Positions 25,401 through 34,535 are shown, counted from the stretch's first letter. The stretch is 64,000 bases of DNA from Argyresthia goedartella (GCA_949825045.1 OX463832.1:24422552-24486551), one strand, 5' to 3'. Notes: generated by a model not told the origin, from the sequence alone. Made by a program: numbers and translations.

Positions 25401-28400
25401 AGTGACTACTGCGCATTCAAGGCCACCGCTCATAACTCGCAGCGCGAGGATATCAAACTAATTGCGCCACCACAAGCGAAATCTACGAGCGATAACAGAA
25501 ATACACATTCCGTTAAAATTTCAACTCTCTACCTATTACGGTACATTAGATACAGCCGGCTGACGGACGGGCTGACGGACGGGCGGACGGACAGCGGAGG
25601 CTTAGAAATAGGGTCCTCCTGTTTGGCATCCTGCGGGTACGGAGCCCTAAAAAAGGGTTTTTGTATGAAACCCTCGATGCGGAACCCTTCGTGGTGGTGT
25701 CCGACTCCCTTCTTCCAGTTCCTGTCCACTGCGGGGGTTTGCAGTCATCCGACGTGTTTTAATGACTCCGCCCCTGCGATGTATCAAATCATCATTTTTG
25801 CGCATTTGGTTTTTCGTCGGATACCCAATCTGTAGGGACTGGTATCGATACCAAGTTCAGAAAAAAATATTTTTGTTTTCTTTTTATTATTTTAAGTACT
25901 TGAGATTTCTCGTACGATCCTACGGAACCCGGCGTGTGCGACCCGACGCGCACTTGGCCATTTTGGTATATTCGAGAGAGATCCTCAACAATAATTCCTA
26001 ATTGCACACCAATAATTAAAACAACAAGATTTACATTAAAACAGTACAAGGCAAGCAAGCAAGAGATCTCTTCCAGCAAAACAGTACAAGGCAAGCAAGC
26101 AAGAGATCTCTTCCAGCAAAACAGTACAAGGCAAGCAAGCAAGAGATCTCTTCCAGCAAAACAGTACAAGGCAAGCAAGCAAGAGATCTCTTCCAGCAAA
26201 ACAGTACAAGGCAAGCAAGCAAGAGATCTCTTCCAGCAAAACAGTACAAGGCAAGCAAGCAAGAGATCTCTTCCAGCAAAACAGTACAAGGCAAGCAAGC
26301 AAGAGATCTCTTCCAGCAAAACAGTACAAGGCAAGCAAGCAAGAGATCTCTTCCAGCAAAACAGTACAAGGCAAGCAAGCAAGAGATCTCTTCCAGCAAA
26401 ACAGTACAAGGCAAGCAAGCAAGAGATCTCTTCCAGCAAAACAGTACAAGGCAAGCAAGCAAGAGATCTCTTCCAGCAAAACAGTACAAGGCAAGCAAGC
26501 AAGAGATCTCTTCCAGCAAAACAGTACAAGGCAAGCAAGCAAGAGATCTCTTCCAGCAAAACAGTACAAGGCAAGCAAGCAAGAGATCTCTTCCAGCAAA
26601 CCAAGTCACGATATTAAAGGTTGAAGGCTGAGCACGGGTAGACCTATGTGTGCAACAAGACCTAATTATAATTTTCCTGGTACCTTCTTACATACATAAA
26701 TATTACAACTCAATAAACAAGCTATACCGGATATACGAGTCCTTCTACTTCCGTTTGTTTATGGCTAGTATTTCATTGCACATCAAAAATACTGCTTTTC
26801 ACAGAAAAAAGGATCAACAAACACATTTTCATGTTTTAAACATTTTATGTTGTTCTTACATGTTCAGCCTAACACGAAGGATAAAGGGGGCTAAGCTTCA
26901 CTCACCCCCTTTACCCTCCACCTAAGCTACCGCAGCATTTTGCCCTGATATTTAAACATTTTTTTTGTTTAAAAACTAAACATTTACATACAGGCACATA
27001 CATTGCTTCTGGCCCCACGCTAGGATACCCTGTGTCGTGGGAACCAGAAACAGCAGCGTCACACACATATAAACATCCAAGACCTGGGTTTTTTTTTTGT
27101 GTACACCCAGCCAGCTGTGCAAATCAGTATTTTCGATGTGCAGTTTAATATTTCCCTTTATTTGTCACGATTGTTTAAATGTTCCACGTGATTTCCTGTT
27201 GTGCGGGTCTCATCACGTGACATTAGTGAAATTATTGTGGCAACAAACGAAAGAAGCCCTAACCCAAAAAACTTAACGCAACCCTCACCTACTGAGAGCC
27301 CGGGCTGCGGACTGCACCTTGCTCATGCCCTGGTCTTCTTCTGAGTGCAGAAGCTGTCTATGGATGTTCGTCACGTCCACCGTGTCATAGTCCACGAGGC
27401 CGATCTCGCCTGGAAAGTGGACATAAGCATATGGATTTCAATGGCAACGTAGTTATTTGTGTCTCAAGGCGACCTTGCCGGCCTACGAAGCCAAAGGTTC
27501 GAGTCCCGGTGGGGGTAAATATTTGTTTGATGAGAACGCATGTTTGTACCGTAGTCATGGTTGTTTATCTATCTAAGTATAATATTTATCTATTTAAGTA
27601 TATGTATCGTTGTCTAGTACCCAAGATACAGGGAATCCTAGTTTGGGGCTAGATCAACGTGTGTAAATTGTGTCCAAGCTATTAATATTACTATTATTAT
27701 TATTATAAGGCAGCAAAATGATGTATTTACGGCGATGGCGGTACATTTTATCCAGAGTGAAGCGAAGGATTCTAGGCTAGAATCCTGAGTGTAACGAAGG
27801 ATTCAAGCGTTAACGCCCATGACCAAAATAATTTTGCTCCTGAGTGACACACCTTTTTTTATAATGGCGGATTGTAAAGGATTAGGGAAAGGTAAAAATA
27901 ATCGAATCGAGTATTACAATGGTATCGGATATCAATATTCATTATATCTCAATAACAGTCATCGATGGTTTTGATTTCAGTAAAACATATAATTTATTGA
28001 GACATTTTTTTTAAATATTACGAAAAATTCATACATTTTCATATAACGCTGTTAAAGTTAAAACTTGAAATATGTTCGTTATTAATCGACTACGATGAGA
28101 TTACAATCGATTATTTTATTAAGATCTGTGTTCAATTGGCACCTTGCGTAAATGCTACATGGTAATGAATAAATTAAAAAAGTAGCTTAAACAGAAAAGT
28201 AGCATTTTGCTCCCTCTCGTCGTGGAGCAAAACTTACTTTTCCGAATGAAAGGTGTGAAATAGTACATTTCCCACGAGTTACATTTACGAACCGAGAAGT
28301 TTACGGCACGAGCCGACCCACGTCTTCGGCGACGTGGGTCGGCTCGTGCCGTAGCGAGGTTCGTAAAAAGCCTTGAACGAGTTAGGAATAGAATTTATCC

Positions 28401-31400
28401 GCCTGAGAACCCAAAATCAAGCGGCGAAGATGCTATTTTGAGGTTAGAATGCGGAAAAATCTATTGTTTACCAATAAACGTTTTAATTCCCAAATATGCT
28501 AAACCTGATGGCCCCACGAACTTCGTACGAAGCGACCAACAACACAACTAGGCGCATGCCAGCTAAGCGTTCATTGGAATAACGGAACGGTGATTCGTAC
28601 CAAATACTTAGTACAAACTTAATTCTAGGGACTCGTAAGCTTACGTATTGTAGGAGGGATACAGGCTCCGAAACCGCAGTCCTGTCATGCGCCCTATGGC
28701 TCACAGTTATATCTGTCACCGGAAGATGTCAAAACCGTTAGTTAATATACTAACGCGGTAGTTGATCAACTATCGACAGATAGTAAACCAGACCGACAGG
28801 GTTTAGAATTTACGTTTCTTTTGTTCTGACATGTCCACCTAACACGAAGATTATTCGGGGGCTTCGCTGCGCTCGCTCCCTCTAGTCTTCACCTCAGCTA
28901 CCGCAGATTTGCCCTGGTATTTCGTTTGCAATTCAAGTATAAACCAGTTTACTTTTAACGATTTTAACTGTTAGTTGATCAACTAACGCGTCTTATAGTA
29001 AGTACGCTACAGTTTACTACCTGTCGATAGTTGACCAACTTACAAGAAAAGAAACGTTAGTTTATCAACTAACGGTTTTGACTATCTCACCGTGACATAT
29101 CGATTGTATCGATAACTGTCATACAATACAACAAAGGGCTTTGTTTATAGTCCGTATACCACACGAGCTGATGCGTGGGGACCCGGACATAGCAGGGAGA
29201 TCTGACTGCTGGGCATGGGTAACTCCATTTTTTTCCCCTCATGCGCCACAGAATAACTAACAGTACTACGGTGCGCCTAGTTGTGTTGGTCGCGTAGTAC
29301 CGCCTAACAGTCAATGATGAGTGAGCTGTCAATGGCACCTATGCCCGCCGTTGCTCCCGCTAGATGGCGCTGGCGTGTGTGGAGCCAAAGAGTTTCATTC
29401 ATCTGAGGTTAGGTTCAAAAACACGTCACTTGATCTTTCAAATACACTTGGCTAAATTGAGGTTAGCATGCCATATATTTTACGAAGAAGTAAATAGAAT
29501 TGACAACTTTGACAGATAGACTGACTCGTAACTACACTAGCGCCATCTGCGATGAGTTTATGAGATTAGGTGCCATGTGGGTGCCATTGCGGAAAAAGGC
29601 GTCAAAAACATAATTTATTTTAAGCAAATCATTTTCTGTATCTTTTTTTTCCCGTGAATTTTTTCTGTTACGCTCGCGGTCTCTACAAATCCAACGACAC
29701 CCCCATTGTTAAAATCCCTGAAGCTGTTTGGACTGTAGAGGTTTTTATTTTATTTTAAAAACCCCACATCTCCGCCATTTTGAAAAAAAATATTTTTAGT
29801 TTTTGAACTTTGTCTTGTATGTTCTTATTTAAAACAAGGAATTTTAAAGTCCAACTATAATATAATAATAATACCTTGGACACTATTTACACACATTGAT
29901 CTAGCCCCAAACTAGGATTCCCTGTATCTTGGGTACTAGACAACGATACACATACTTATATAGATAAATATTAAGCTTAGATAGATAAGCAACCATGACT
30001 AGGCTACAAACATCCGTTCTCATCAAATATTTGCCCCCACCGGGACTCGGGGACCCTTGGCTTCGTAAGCAGGGTCACTGCCGACTCGGCCATTCGGGTC
30101 GTCAGAACTGCCTTTATATATAAGCGAAACTGAAACAATATTGAAATATTGAGCATGAAATCCAACTAATTTATTTTATTTTTATGTAGCCTGTTTTGCG
30201 TCCCTCTGCTGGGCAAAGGCCTCCCCTTTCTTGGACCACTTATTCCTGTCCTGTGCTGCCCCCGCCCAGTCTGGCAGGAGCTTGTCCAGGTCGTCCAGCC
30301 ATCGACGTCTCGGCCTACCCCTACGCCGGTGTCCGTCGCTTGGCACCCATTCGTTGGCAAGCGACGGACCACTTCTGAGGGTGCATGCGGCAAACGTGTC
30401 CGGCCCAGCCCCATTTTAGGGTAGCGGTCTTTCCACCGACGTCAGCAATGCCAGTGATGGAGCGCGTTCCTAACGTGATCCGTCAGTCTAACACCAGCAT
30501 TTTTTGACAGCTTAAGGCCCAGTTCTAGCTGTTGCGGTGAGGGGCGCCGCATTCGCCCGTCGTCTTCTGGCGGGGTAGCGGAACTGGCGGGGTAGCGGGC
30601 GGCGCGGAATAGCGTCGGGCCGCACGGATACTTTAAAAATTAGGTGTTTTTTCGAATTTACTGAAAAACGGAAATAAGCTAAACGATAAAATTTAAGGAT
30701 TAATACGGAGCTCTAAAAGAGGAAAATTTAGGTATAAAAATTATGAGAAAAATCAGTTATTTTATATTAAAAGTATTGAATCTCCTTTTAAATAGAGACT
30801 ATGTTCAGGATTTTTTACGATCGAGCCAAATTAATCCAATCGCGTAACGACATAGTATTTAAACTAGATTATCTCTTTGTGAATAACATATATTTTTTTT
30901 GAGAACTATGAATTTATTGGAAATAATTTTATATTTTTTTGCCAATGCTCTCTTCAGTGGTTTTGTGTGATCTTGGGCCTTAACGCGTGTTCAACGGCAA
31001 CATAACGATATCGTCACGCGTGGCTTGTGCTTGTGTGTTTGTGAGAAGATGTGTGCTCGTGAGATTGTGCTGACGAGTTACGATGCGGGACAAAAATTTA
31101 AGCATATTACTTTTTGAATGACGGAAATCCATCAATAAATAACAAATTTAGAAAAGTTTTTGCTTAGGGTGTTTCAAAACGCGCCGGTACTTATCATTTA
31201 ACTTCTGCATTGCCTGCGTACTAGTAGCTTACACCCACTCCCGGACCATTCCAGGAGGTGCTTTGCACGGACCTAGGAATGAGCCGCGCCAGTTCATCCG
31301 ACTAGGTGTCAAGCCGTGTAGCCGCTCGCCCCTAGCAACTTGGCTCGAACACACCCGCAGTTAAGCGACTAAACTAGCGTCATCGACCAAGACAACAACA

Positions 31401-33469
31401 CGACCCTTTTATTTAGTACATTCAAATAGTTTTTAATGTTAGTTCAAAATGCTTCGCTCCATCGCTAATATTATAAATCTGAAAGTAGCGATGTTTGGAT
31501 GTTTGAGTGTTTGTGCCTCAATCATGCTAAAACGGCTGAACGGATTGGAAGGAAATTTAGCAAAGAGATAGTTTAAGAGCTAGGTTAACACATAACATAC
31601 TTTTTATCCGACAGCACCAGAAGGAGGGTAACGTTATCTATCTCGGTAAATGACACTTCCCACGAACACGCAGATGAAGTTGCGGGCATCAGGTAGTGAT
31701 AAATAAATCTTAACTAAATATTAAATCTTTTCCCATATGAAGTGGCAGAGATGCAGTTGTGCTTAAGATGCTAAGGCCCGGATGTACAGCCCACCAATCA
31801 AAGTTTAACGGACAATCAAAGTGACTGCCATTGTCTCTTGCTCACAAAATTATGGAACAGTTTATCTACGGGTCAACTGCAACACATTTCTGAATCTTGA
31901 TAATGACAGGCATTGAGTGTGAGTGAGTGAGTAAGCGATATTGAGATAGCCGGAGCTGAGGCAGGATGAGACGGGGCAGGAAGAGGCCGGCCACTGTGTA
32001 CAGATTCTGAGACGTGGGTACATTCCATATAGACATCTGTGGGTCAGTACAGAATCTGTACCGAAACGAGTTGGTCTAAAAAGCTCATTTAGCTCCAGGC
32101 GCTTGGTAAAGACTCTTTACAGGTGTGCTTGGTTCAGATTCTGTACTGAAACGAGTCAGTCTGCAAAGCTCTTATTTAGCTACAGGCGCTTGGTAAAGAC
32201 TGTAACACAGATTCTGTGCAGAAACGCAGGTGCGCTCGGTACTGGATCTGTACTGAAATGAGTCAGTCTGAAAGCTCTCATTTAGCGACAGGCGCTTGGT
32301 AAAGACTCTGTGATAGTTCTGTACCGCACTGATAATATACTGACCCCGTGAGAAAGTCGCCTCATGGGAAAAATCGTGAGGAACCCTGCAAACTTTATAG
32401 CTATAGAGATGAGCTATCCCCCTGTCGCACAAAATGCAGTAATTAATCACTGGGTAAATTGCCGCCCGATACGGGAAAAGGCGTCATGCTGTGTTGTTGT
32501 TGCAGTCTGTACAATCTTGAGTCTTACCAACACCAGCGCCAGCGAGGTACGACGAGGCTGGACATCCCAGCCCCCCGGCCCCGACCACCAGAACCTTCGC
32601 AGCACATATGCGAGCCTGACCGGCAACACCAATGTCTGATAGCAGGATCTGTCGACTGTACCTGAAGATAAGGAATGAGGTTTAAGGTTTTGGGGTAGTG
32701 CCAGAGAAGATTTATGAAATTAAACAAACTGTCACCCCTTCTCTCATGAGATGGCAGAAGCAAAGCTGTGGCAGCATTTACTTAGTCATTCAATACTATA
32801 TTTTATATTATAGGGAGGACTAGCCTATTACCTCGGTTACCCAGATATGAAGTAGATTAGTAATCAAAAATTAAGCAAACATAGTGTTAAACCTTTTCTG
32901 ATATGAGACAATAGAGGCACTATTAGTCTAAGATTCGGTACTGGTGAGAATCTACCCACAGGTTCAAATCCCAGATGAAAACATACACACAATAATTTAC
33001 ATGTTTGTGACGTTGGTGTTACTGGTTCCCACAACACAGGGTATCCTAGTGATGGGCTAGAAGCAATGTATGGATGCCTGTATGTGTTATGTTATAAAAT
33101 CCTGTTACCTTTCAATAGCCCATCTTGGTAGTTTATCCCCGACTGTTGCTTTAGCACAATCATTTTGGAGGGTGTATTGCTGGTAGCCATCTGTCGTCAA
33201 AGAACCAACTTGCGGTTGCTGCAAAACAAACTATATTCATAATATGTATGTATAATGAAAACTTTCCTGTTTTTGTTAGTTGTTTTCCAGAAGTTAGTCT
33301 TTTTTGTTGATGGTTGGATTAGAAGAAGTACAAGAGAATAAGCACAGATAATTTAAATTAAACTTACCGAAATCAACTTTTTCTTGAGTTCGTACAATTC
33401 ATTCTCTTTTTCGTGTAAATTCTTGCGTATAGCGACAACCTCTTGTTCCAGGCGATTAATATTATCCAT
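13346..33469 (-). CDS. MOCS3: MOCS3/Uba4: molybdopterin-synthase adenylyltransferase and sulfurtransferase (nine exons, C-terminal rhodanese domain not found)
   Basis: MOCS3 activates the C-terminal glycine of MOCS2A and URM1 by adenylation, then (through its rhodanese domain) makes their thiocarboxylates for molybdenum cofactor and tRNA wobble-uridine thiolation; it is cytosolic. Exons on the minus strand: 33368-33469, 33109-33218, 32528-32661, 27289-27409, 22530-22680, 16909-16995, 15431-15545, 14311-14421, 13346-13452. Splice phases agree throughout and give 346 codons. Visible: N-terminal coiled coil (1-34), YSRQ then the ATP-binding GAGGLG (98-103), DYD (122-124), N130-R133, DVVLDCTDN (183-191), and Zn cysteine pairs C243/C246 and C320/C323. 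The chain stops at LLDYEAFC plus a few residues, the linker before the rhodanese domain. About 100 residues expected for the family are not seen between 1 and 13345. Confidence 0.93.
13462..13850 (-). mobile_element. SINE family A copy split by a MITE
   Basis: 13462-13529 and 13780-13850 together make a SINE-A body; the element between them is the MITE at 13530-13779. Confidence 0.7.
13530..13779. mobile_element. 250-bp MITE with perfect 21-bp TIRs
   Basis: It starts CAGCAGCCTTATGGCGTAAC and ends with the exact complement (13759-13779). It sits in the SINE at 'gggaac'. No ORF. Confidence 0.85.
13960..14100 (+). repeat. Lepidopteran-type 'tagggttccgtacc' repeat, copy 1
   Basis: The 'tttttagggttccgtaccc' and 'ccgtctgtcaccgggc' motifs recur inverted at 23455-23640 and, diverged, at 25500-25665; a short piece is at 62195-62225. 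From memory this style of repeat is common in moth and butterfly genomes. Confidence 0.65.
14311..14421 (-). CDS. MOCS3: MOCS3 exon 8
   Basis: Acceptor tatttcag, donor gggttg|gtaagt. It encodes [15 protein letters not shown], then [13 protein letters not shown], typical of the end of the E1-like domain. Confidence 0.93.
14478..14870. repeat. 47-bp minisatellite, about 8 copies
   Basis: The unit starts 'gtagtagtttgtgtggcact' and continues 'gtgtagatggcgccacgcta'. It lies in MOCS3 intron 7. A diverged continuation follows at 15128-15425. Confidence 0.9.
14931..15123 (-). mobile_element. SINE family A inside the 47-bp array
   Basis: A full SINE with tRNA-like head (gcgcagcggttgtgcatctg on the minus strand) separates the homogeneous and the diverged halves of the minisatellite. 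Confidence 0.85.
15128..15425. repeat. Diverged part of the 47-bp minisatellite
   Basis: About six irregular units with 'gtgtagatggcgccacac' and 'aactacgtagtagttctcgt' keep the pattern of 14478-14870 but with different consensus positions; the array stops within 15 bp of MOCS3 exon 7. Confidence 0.8.
15431..15545 (-). CDS. MOCS3: MOCS3 exon 7 (first Zn cysteine pair)
   Basis: Acceptor ttcccag, donor catag|gtaact. It encodes CGVCYRCLF with the first zinc-binding Cys pair, a Pro-rich segment and [16 protein letters not shown], where the family has a Cys near CADGGVLG. The exon is markedly GC-rich relative to its surroundings. Confidence 0.92.
15590..16099 (-). mobile_element. RTE LINE fragments and a SINE A copy interleaved
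   Basis: 15866-15990 on the minus strand encodes an RT motif A piece, [20 protein letters not shown], typical of RTE-clade LINEs. It interrupts a SINE A body (15818-15865 and 15991-16099). 15590-15815 resembles an antisense RTE 3' coding or UTR segment ('gtggccggcccagtcccac'). Confidence 0.65.
16190..16440. repeat. Repeat family sharing 'gcgccacgaat' and 'gaaaagtgactactgcgcat'
   Basis: This block recurs at 25330-25450, in the same orientation. 9645-9720 matches its right part ('ctaacgttgatggaaaa'). Noncoding. Confidence 0.55.
16909..16995 (-). CDS. MOCS3: MOCS3 exon 6
   Basis: Acceptor gttgacag, donor aaaag|gtattt. It encodes 29 residues starting [20 protein letters not shown], matching the SGSAL-x2-EGQLT-Y element of the family. 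It lies downstream of the transposon at 18261-21167 within intron 5. Confidence 0.9.
17096..17334 (-). mobile_element. SINE family B, minus
   Basis: Reverse-oriented family B copy with head 'gacccgaatggccgagtcgg' on the minus strand. Confidence 0.8.
17335..18260. other. MOCS3 intron 5 stretch without recognised feature
   Basis: A/T-rich sequence without credible ORF or clear repeat structure until the transposon terminus at 18261. The target-site octamer is at 18253-18260. Confidence 0.4.
18261..21167 (-). mobile_element. 2.9-kb DNA transposon with 8-bp target duplication, superfamily unassigned
   Basis: Ends are TAGGGTG...CACCCTA, flanked by the direct octamer ATGTACGT (18253-18260 and 21168-21175). 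Further matching inverted blocks lie inside: 'taggggtctcaaaagtt' (18314-18330 against 21110-21126) and 'agccctctacc' (near 18391 and 21045). A single minus-strand reading frame, 20809 to 18569, fills the interior and is broken once. Eight-bp duplications fit hAT, P, or similar cut-and-paste groups; the protein did not let me choose. Confidence 0.88.
18569..20809 (-). pseudogene. Transposase-like protein with one in-frame stop
   Basis: Codons run 20809 to 19829, a TAA at 19826-19828, then the same frame continues to 18569 (about 746 codons in all). N-terminal part: serine/threonine-rich with a Cys cluster [12 protein letters not shown]-terminal part: [12 protein letters not shown] with a candidate catalytic Asp, CQLHANE as a [C/D]xxH-type motif, [12 protein letters not shown], and near the end [13 protein letters not shown] with a candidate Glu. 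That order (D, CxxH, RW, late E) recalls RNase-H-fold transposases of the hAT/P/MULE type. The stop lies beside an A8 run. The apparent start at 19792 is a GTG inside this frame. Confidence 0.75.
21587..21756. repeat. Short inverted-repeat element
   Basis: 'tagggacatcattctgaaca' followed by 'acttttagtatgg' at the left is answered by 'ccatagtaaaagttgttc' and 'aataatgtccctaa' at the right, about 120 bp apart. Probable small MITE. Confidence 0.55.
22092..22330 (+). mobile_element. SINE family B
   Basis: Clean copy, head to body, including 'cccgggttcgagtcccggtg'. It lies 200 bp from MOCS3 exon 5, opposite in orientation to the gene. Confidence 0.85.
22530..22680 (-). CDS. MOCS3: MOCS3 exon 5
   Basis: Acceptor cccgcag, donor ccaag|gtatgt. 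It encodes [20 protein letters not shown], a signature of the adenylation domain with the conserved DxTDN motif. Confidence 0.95.
22857..23107 (-). mobile_element. SINE family B, with a short inverted fragment nearby
   Basis: Full family B copy on the minus strand. 23159-23210 repeats the head in plus orientation. Confidence 0.8.
23455..23640 (-). repeat. 'tacggaaccctaaaa' repeat, copy 2
   Basis: Inverted relative to 13960-14100; contains a short 'gacggac' run (gacagacggacagacggacg). Confidence 0.65.
24060..24240. other. GC-richer unassigned segment
   Basis: It stands out in composition; one short plus frame is open. It may be a fragment of a retroelement, but no motif is decisive. Confidence 0.25.
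25200..25960. repeat. Inverted pair of 'ggttc-gtac-atcgtac' repeats around a proline- and poly-gac-rich core
   Basis: 25205-25255 and 25870-25935 are imperfect reverse complements ('cacttaaaataataaaa'). Between them lie a copy of the 16190-type repeat and a copy of the 'ggtacggagccctaaaaa' repeat with a 'gacggacgggcggacgg' run. Confidence 0.5.
26041..26600. repeat. Perfect 40-bp tandem repeat, exactly 14 copies
   Basis: The unit is 'acagtacaaggcaagcaagc' followed by 'aagagatctcttccagcaaa'. I see no difference between copies. The unit contains the palindrome agagatctct and an internal (gcaa)3-like run. It lies in MOCS3 intron 4. All frames that look open over it are repeat artefacts. Confidence 0.95.
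26756..27165. mobile_element. MITE family F2 copy 2, interrupted by SINE A
   Basis: The left end 'ggctagtatttcattgcaca' and right end 'gatgtgcagtttaatatttc' match 9839-10072. SINE A body (minus) fills 26975-27115. Confidence 0.75.
26975..27115 (-). mobile_element. SINE family A, head missing, nested in MITE F2
   Basis: Body with 'acagggtatcctagcgtggg' on the minus strand; the tRNA-like head is absent. Confidence 0.75.
27289..27409 (-). CDS. MOCS3: MOCS3 exon 4
   Basis: Acceptor ctttccag, donor agtag|gtgagg. It encodes [19 protein letters not shown], holding the Asp and Asn/Arg residues that contact ATP and Mg in this family. Confidence 0.93.
27466..27679 (+). mobile_element. SINE family B, head partly deleted
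   Basis: The head is shortened before 'ggttcgagtcccggtggggg'; the body is typical. It starts about 60 bp from MOCS3 exon 4. Confidence 0.75.
28302..28353. repeat. Perfect 23-bp hairpin with TTCGGC loop
   Basis: Left arm 28302-28324 (tacggcacgagccgacccac plus gtc), loop 28325-28330, right arm 28331-28353 is its exact complement. Outer flanks 'ttacgaacc' and 'ggttcgtaa' pair too. GC-rich in A/T-rich surroundings. Confidence 0.9.
28709..29100. mobile_element. MITE family F1, full copy
   Basis: Imperfect TIRs 'atatctgtcaccggaagat' and 'tctcaccgtgacatat' bound a palindrome-rich interior with repeated 'gttagttgatcaactaacg'. The core 'cctaacacgaag...cacctcagctaccgcag' is shared with MITE F2. A solo end is at 24751-24781. 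Confidence 0.8.
29332..29576. mobile_element. MITE family F3, copy 2
   Basis: TIRs 'atggcacctat' and 'agattaggtgccat'; inverted relative to 10081-10301. Confidence 0.75.
29650..29790 (-). repeat. Repeat also found inverted at 44400-44545
   Basis: Shared blocks: 'ggtctctacaaatccaacga' against 'tcgttgggtttgtagagacc', and 'ccccacatctccgcca' against 'tggcggagatgtgggg'. Noncoding. Confidence 0.6.
29876..30103 (-). mobile_element. SINE family B
   Basis: Minus-strand copy with small deletions around the B box. Confidence 0.8.
30185..30440 (-). pseudogene. RTE LINE C-terminal tail
   Basis: Minus-strand frame (phase differs from the longest ORF) reads [19 protein letters not shown], then [15 protein letters not shown] and a stop at 30186-30188, the usual end of an RTE-clade RT protein. 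Only the last 60 or so residues remain. Confidence 0.75.
30510..30985. repeat. Possible MITE with 'cttaaggccca' ends
   Basis: 'cagcttaaggcccag' near 30511 is roughly complemented by 'cttgggccttaacg' near 30973. The GC-rich left part has tandem 'ggcggggtagcgg'. Confidence 0.4.
30986..32030. other. MOCS3 intron 3, unassigned
   Basis: 31480-31690 resembles widely dispersed insect repeats with 'aaaacggctgaacggattgg' and 'cacataacatactttttatc', a type often seen in lepidopteran genomes. No ORF. Confidence 0.4.
32035..32320. repeat. About 85-bp tandem repeat, 3 to 4 imperfect copies
   Basis: Units share 'caggcgcttggtaaagactc' and 'ctgtactgaaacgagtcagt'. The array ends 210 bp from MOCS3 exon 3. 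Confidence 0.75.
32528..32661 (-). CDS. MOCS3: MOCS3 exon 3 (ATP-binding loop)
   Basis: Acceptor atcttcag, donor gttg|gtaaga. It encodes [17 protein letters not shown], then [21 protein letters not shown], the nucleotide-binding Rossmann turn of ThiF/E1 enzymes. Confidence 0.93.
33001..33092 (+). mobile_element. SINE family A body fragment
   Basis: 'acagggtatcctagtgatgg' and 'agaagcaatgtatg' mark the body; there is no tRNA-like head. Confidence 0.65.
33109..33218 (-). CDS. MOCS3: MOCS3 exon 2
   Basis: Acceptor ttttgcag, donor gaaag|gtaaca. It encodes residues 35-70 and ends in phase 2, just before the conserved YSRQ motif that begins the E1-like domain. Confidence 0.85.
33368..33469 (-). 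CDS. MOCS3: MOCS3 exon 1
   Basis: It encodes residues 1-34, beginning [17 protein letters not shown], a charged heptad-like helix as in other insect MOCS3 N-termini. The start ATG is at 33467-33469; the donor is tttcg|gtaagt. It ends in phase 0. Confidence 0.85.
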
Positions 33470-34345
33470 GACTATATATGTCTCCCTTCAAGTCCCTTCA
33501 TAGGACCTGGATACTACATCAGCAAACTAACGAAAATTGAAGAGAATTGAGAAGGTTCCGCAGTCCGGACTATCCGCACGCACAGCACAGTTTTTATCTA
33601 AGGGCACAATAGCAATAGTAGTACTCAATGTACTCTGTGGTAGGTGGTATACTCCCCTACTCTACTCTGTGACAGCAGTACATACAGCTAAGAAATGATT
33701 TGACCAACAATCGGTAAAAATATCAGAAGAACTTAGTACGTAAATTCAACGTTGGCTTCCATCAGTGTACTAAAGTGTCAAAATTTAATTTTCAAAGTTT
33801 TCATATTTGGGGGTTGGCAACTGTCAAAGTGGCGCTAGTATCGGTTGGTTCCCCTAACGTCAAAGTCGCGCTTCAGTGTTACCAGTACAGTGTGTTCAAT
33901 CGCCAGTCATGTGCGCATTAGTAAAAAACCCCTGCCAAAAAGACAAAAAAGTTGTAATTAGTAGTAGTAATTACATGAGATTATATCATATACCTACTCG
34001 AAAAATTACTTTTGTTGTGTAGTAAATAGATTCCGATAACCAATTATCACAGAAAAAATCCAGAAATTAGTCGATCGTTGAAAGTGGCAACTGGATAAAG
34101 GTACCAAATGCACGTGGCGCCACCTATGATTAGCTTTCACCGGCCAACCCCACCTACTATGTATTTACTGTGTCTGGATTCCTTCGTCGTGCTTAACAAT
34201 AGCATTTTTAAAGAATTCGACAGTGTTAATTTAACACATACTATATACACAAGCAATATCCTACCAAACGTGACCGTAAAAGTGTTCACCAAACACCGAC
34301 CAGGAACTGCTAACAGTACAATTTATACCTAGGTTATAATTTACA
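33470..34345. promoter_or_regulatory. Divergent intergenic region between MOCS3 and EEF1AKMT2
   Basis: The two start codons are 876 bp apart on opposite strands with no other gene between. No clear TATA box is placed relative to either start. Untranslated leaders probably occupy both edges. The bidirectional promoter role is an inference from layout only. Confidence 0.45.
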
Positions 34346-34535
34346 ATGGAAGAATTAGAGCCGTCTGAACTTGGAACTCAACTGTATTGGGAAGAGGCTT
34401 ATAAGAAGGAGATTGCCAATTTCGAGCAGAGCGGTGATCCAGGCGAAGTCTGGTTTGGAGAAGACAGTGCTGTTAGAGTCGTCAACTGGATATGCAAATG
34501 CGGCTTACCTAAGGATACAGCTGTCATTGATTTAG
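34346..34535 (+). CDS. EEF1AKMT2: EEF1AKMT2 exon 1
   Basis: Residues 1-63 and the first base of Gly64. The donor is tttag|gtaaag. Reading past the donor gives a false 81-codon ORF to 34591. Confidence 0.93.

Noticed and set aside
25792..26617. ORFs of 187-270 codons over the 40-bp array
   Set aside because: Artefact of 14 identical repeats; the frames rotate through the unit and contain no domain.
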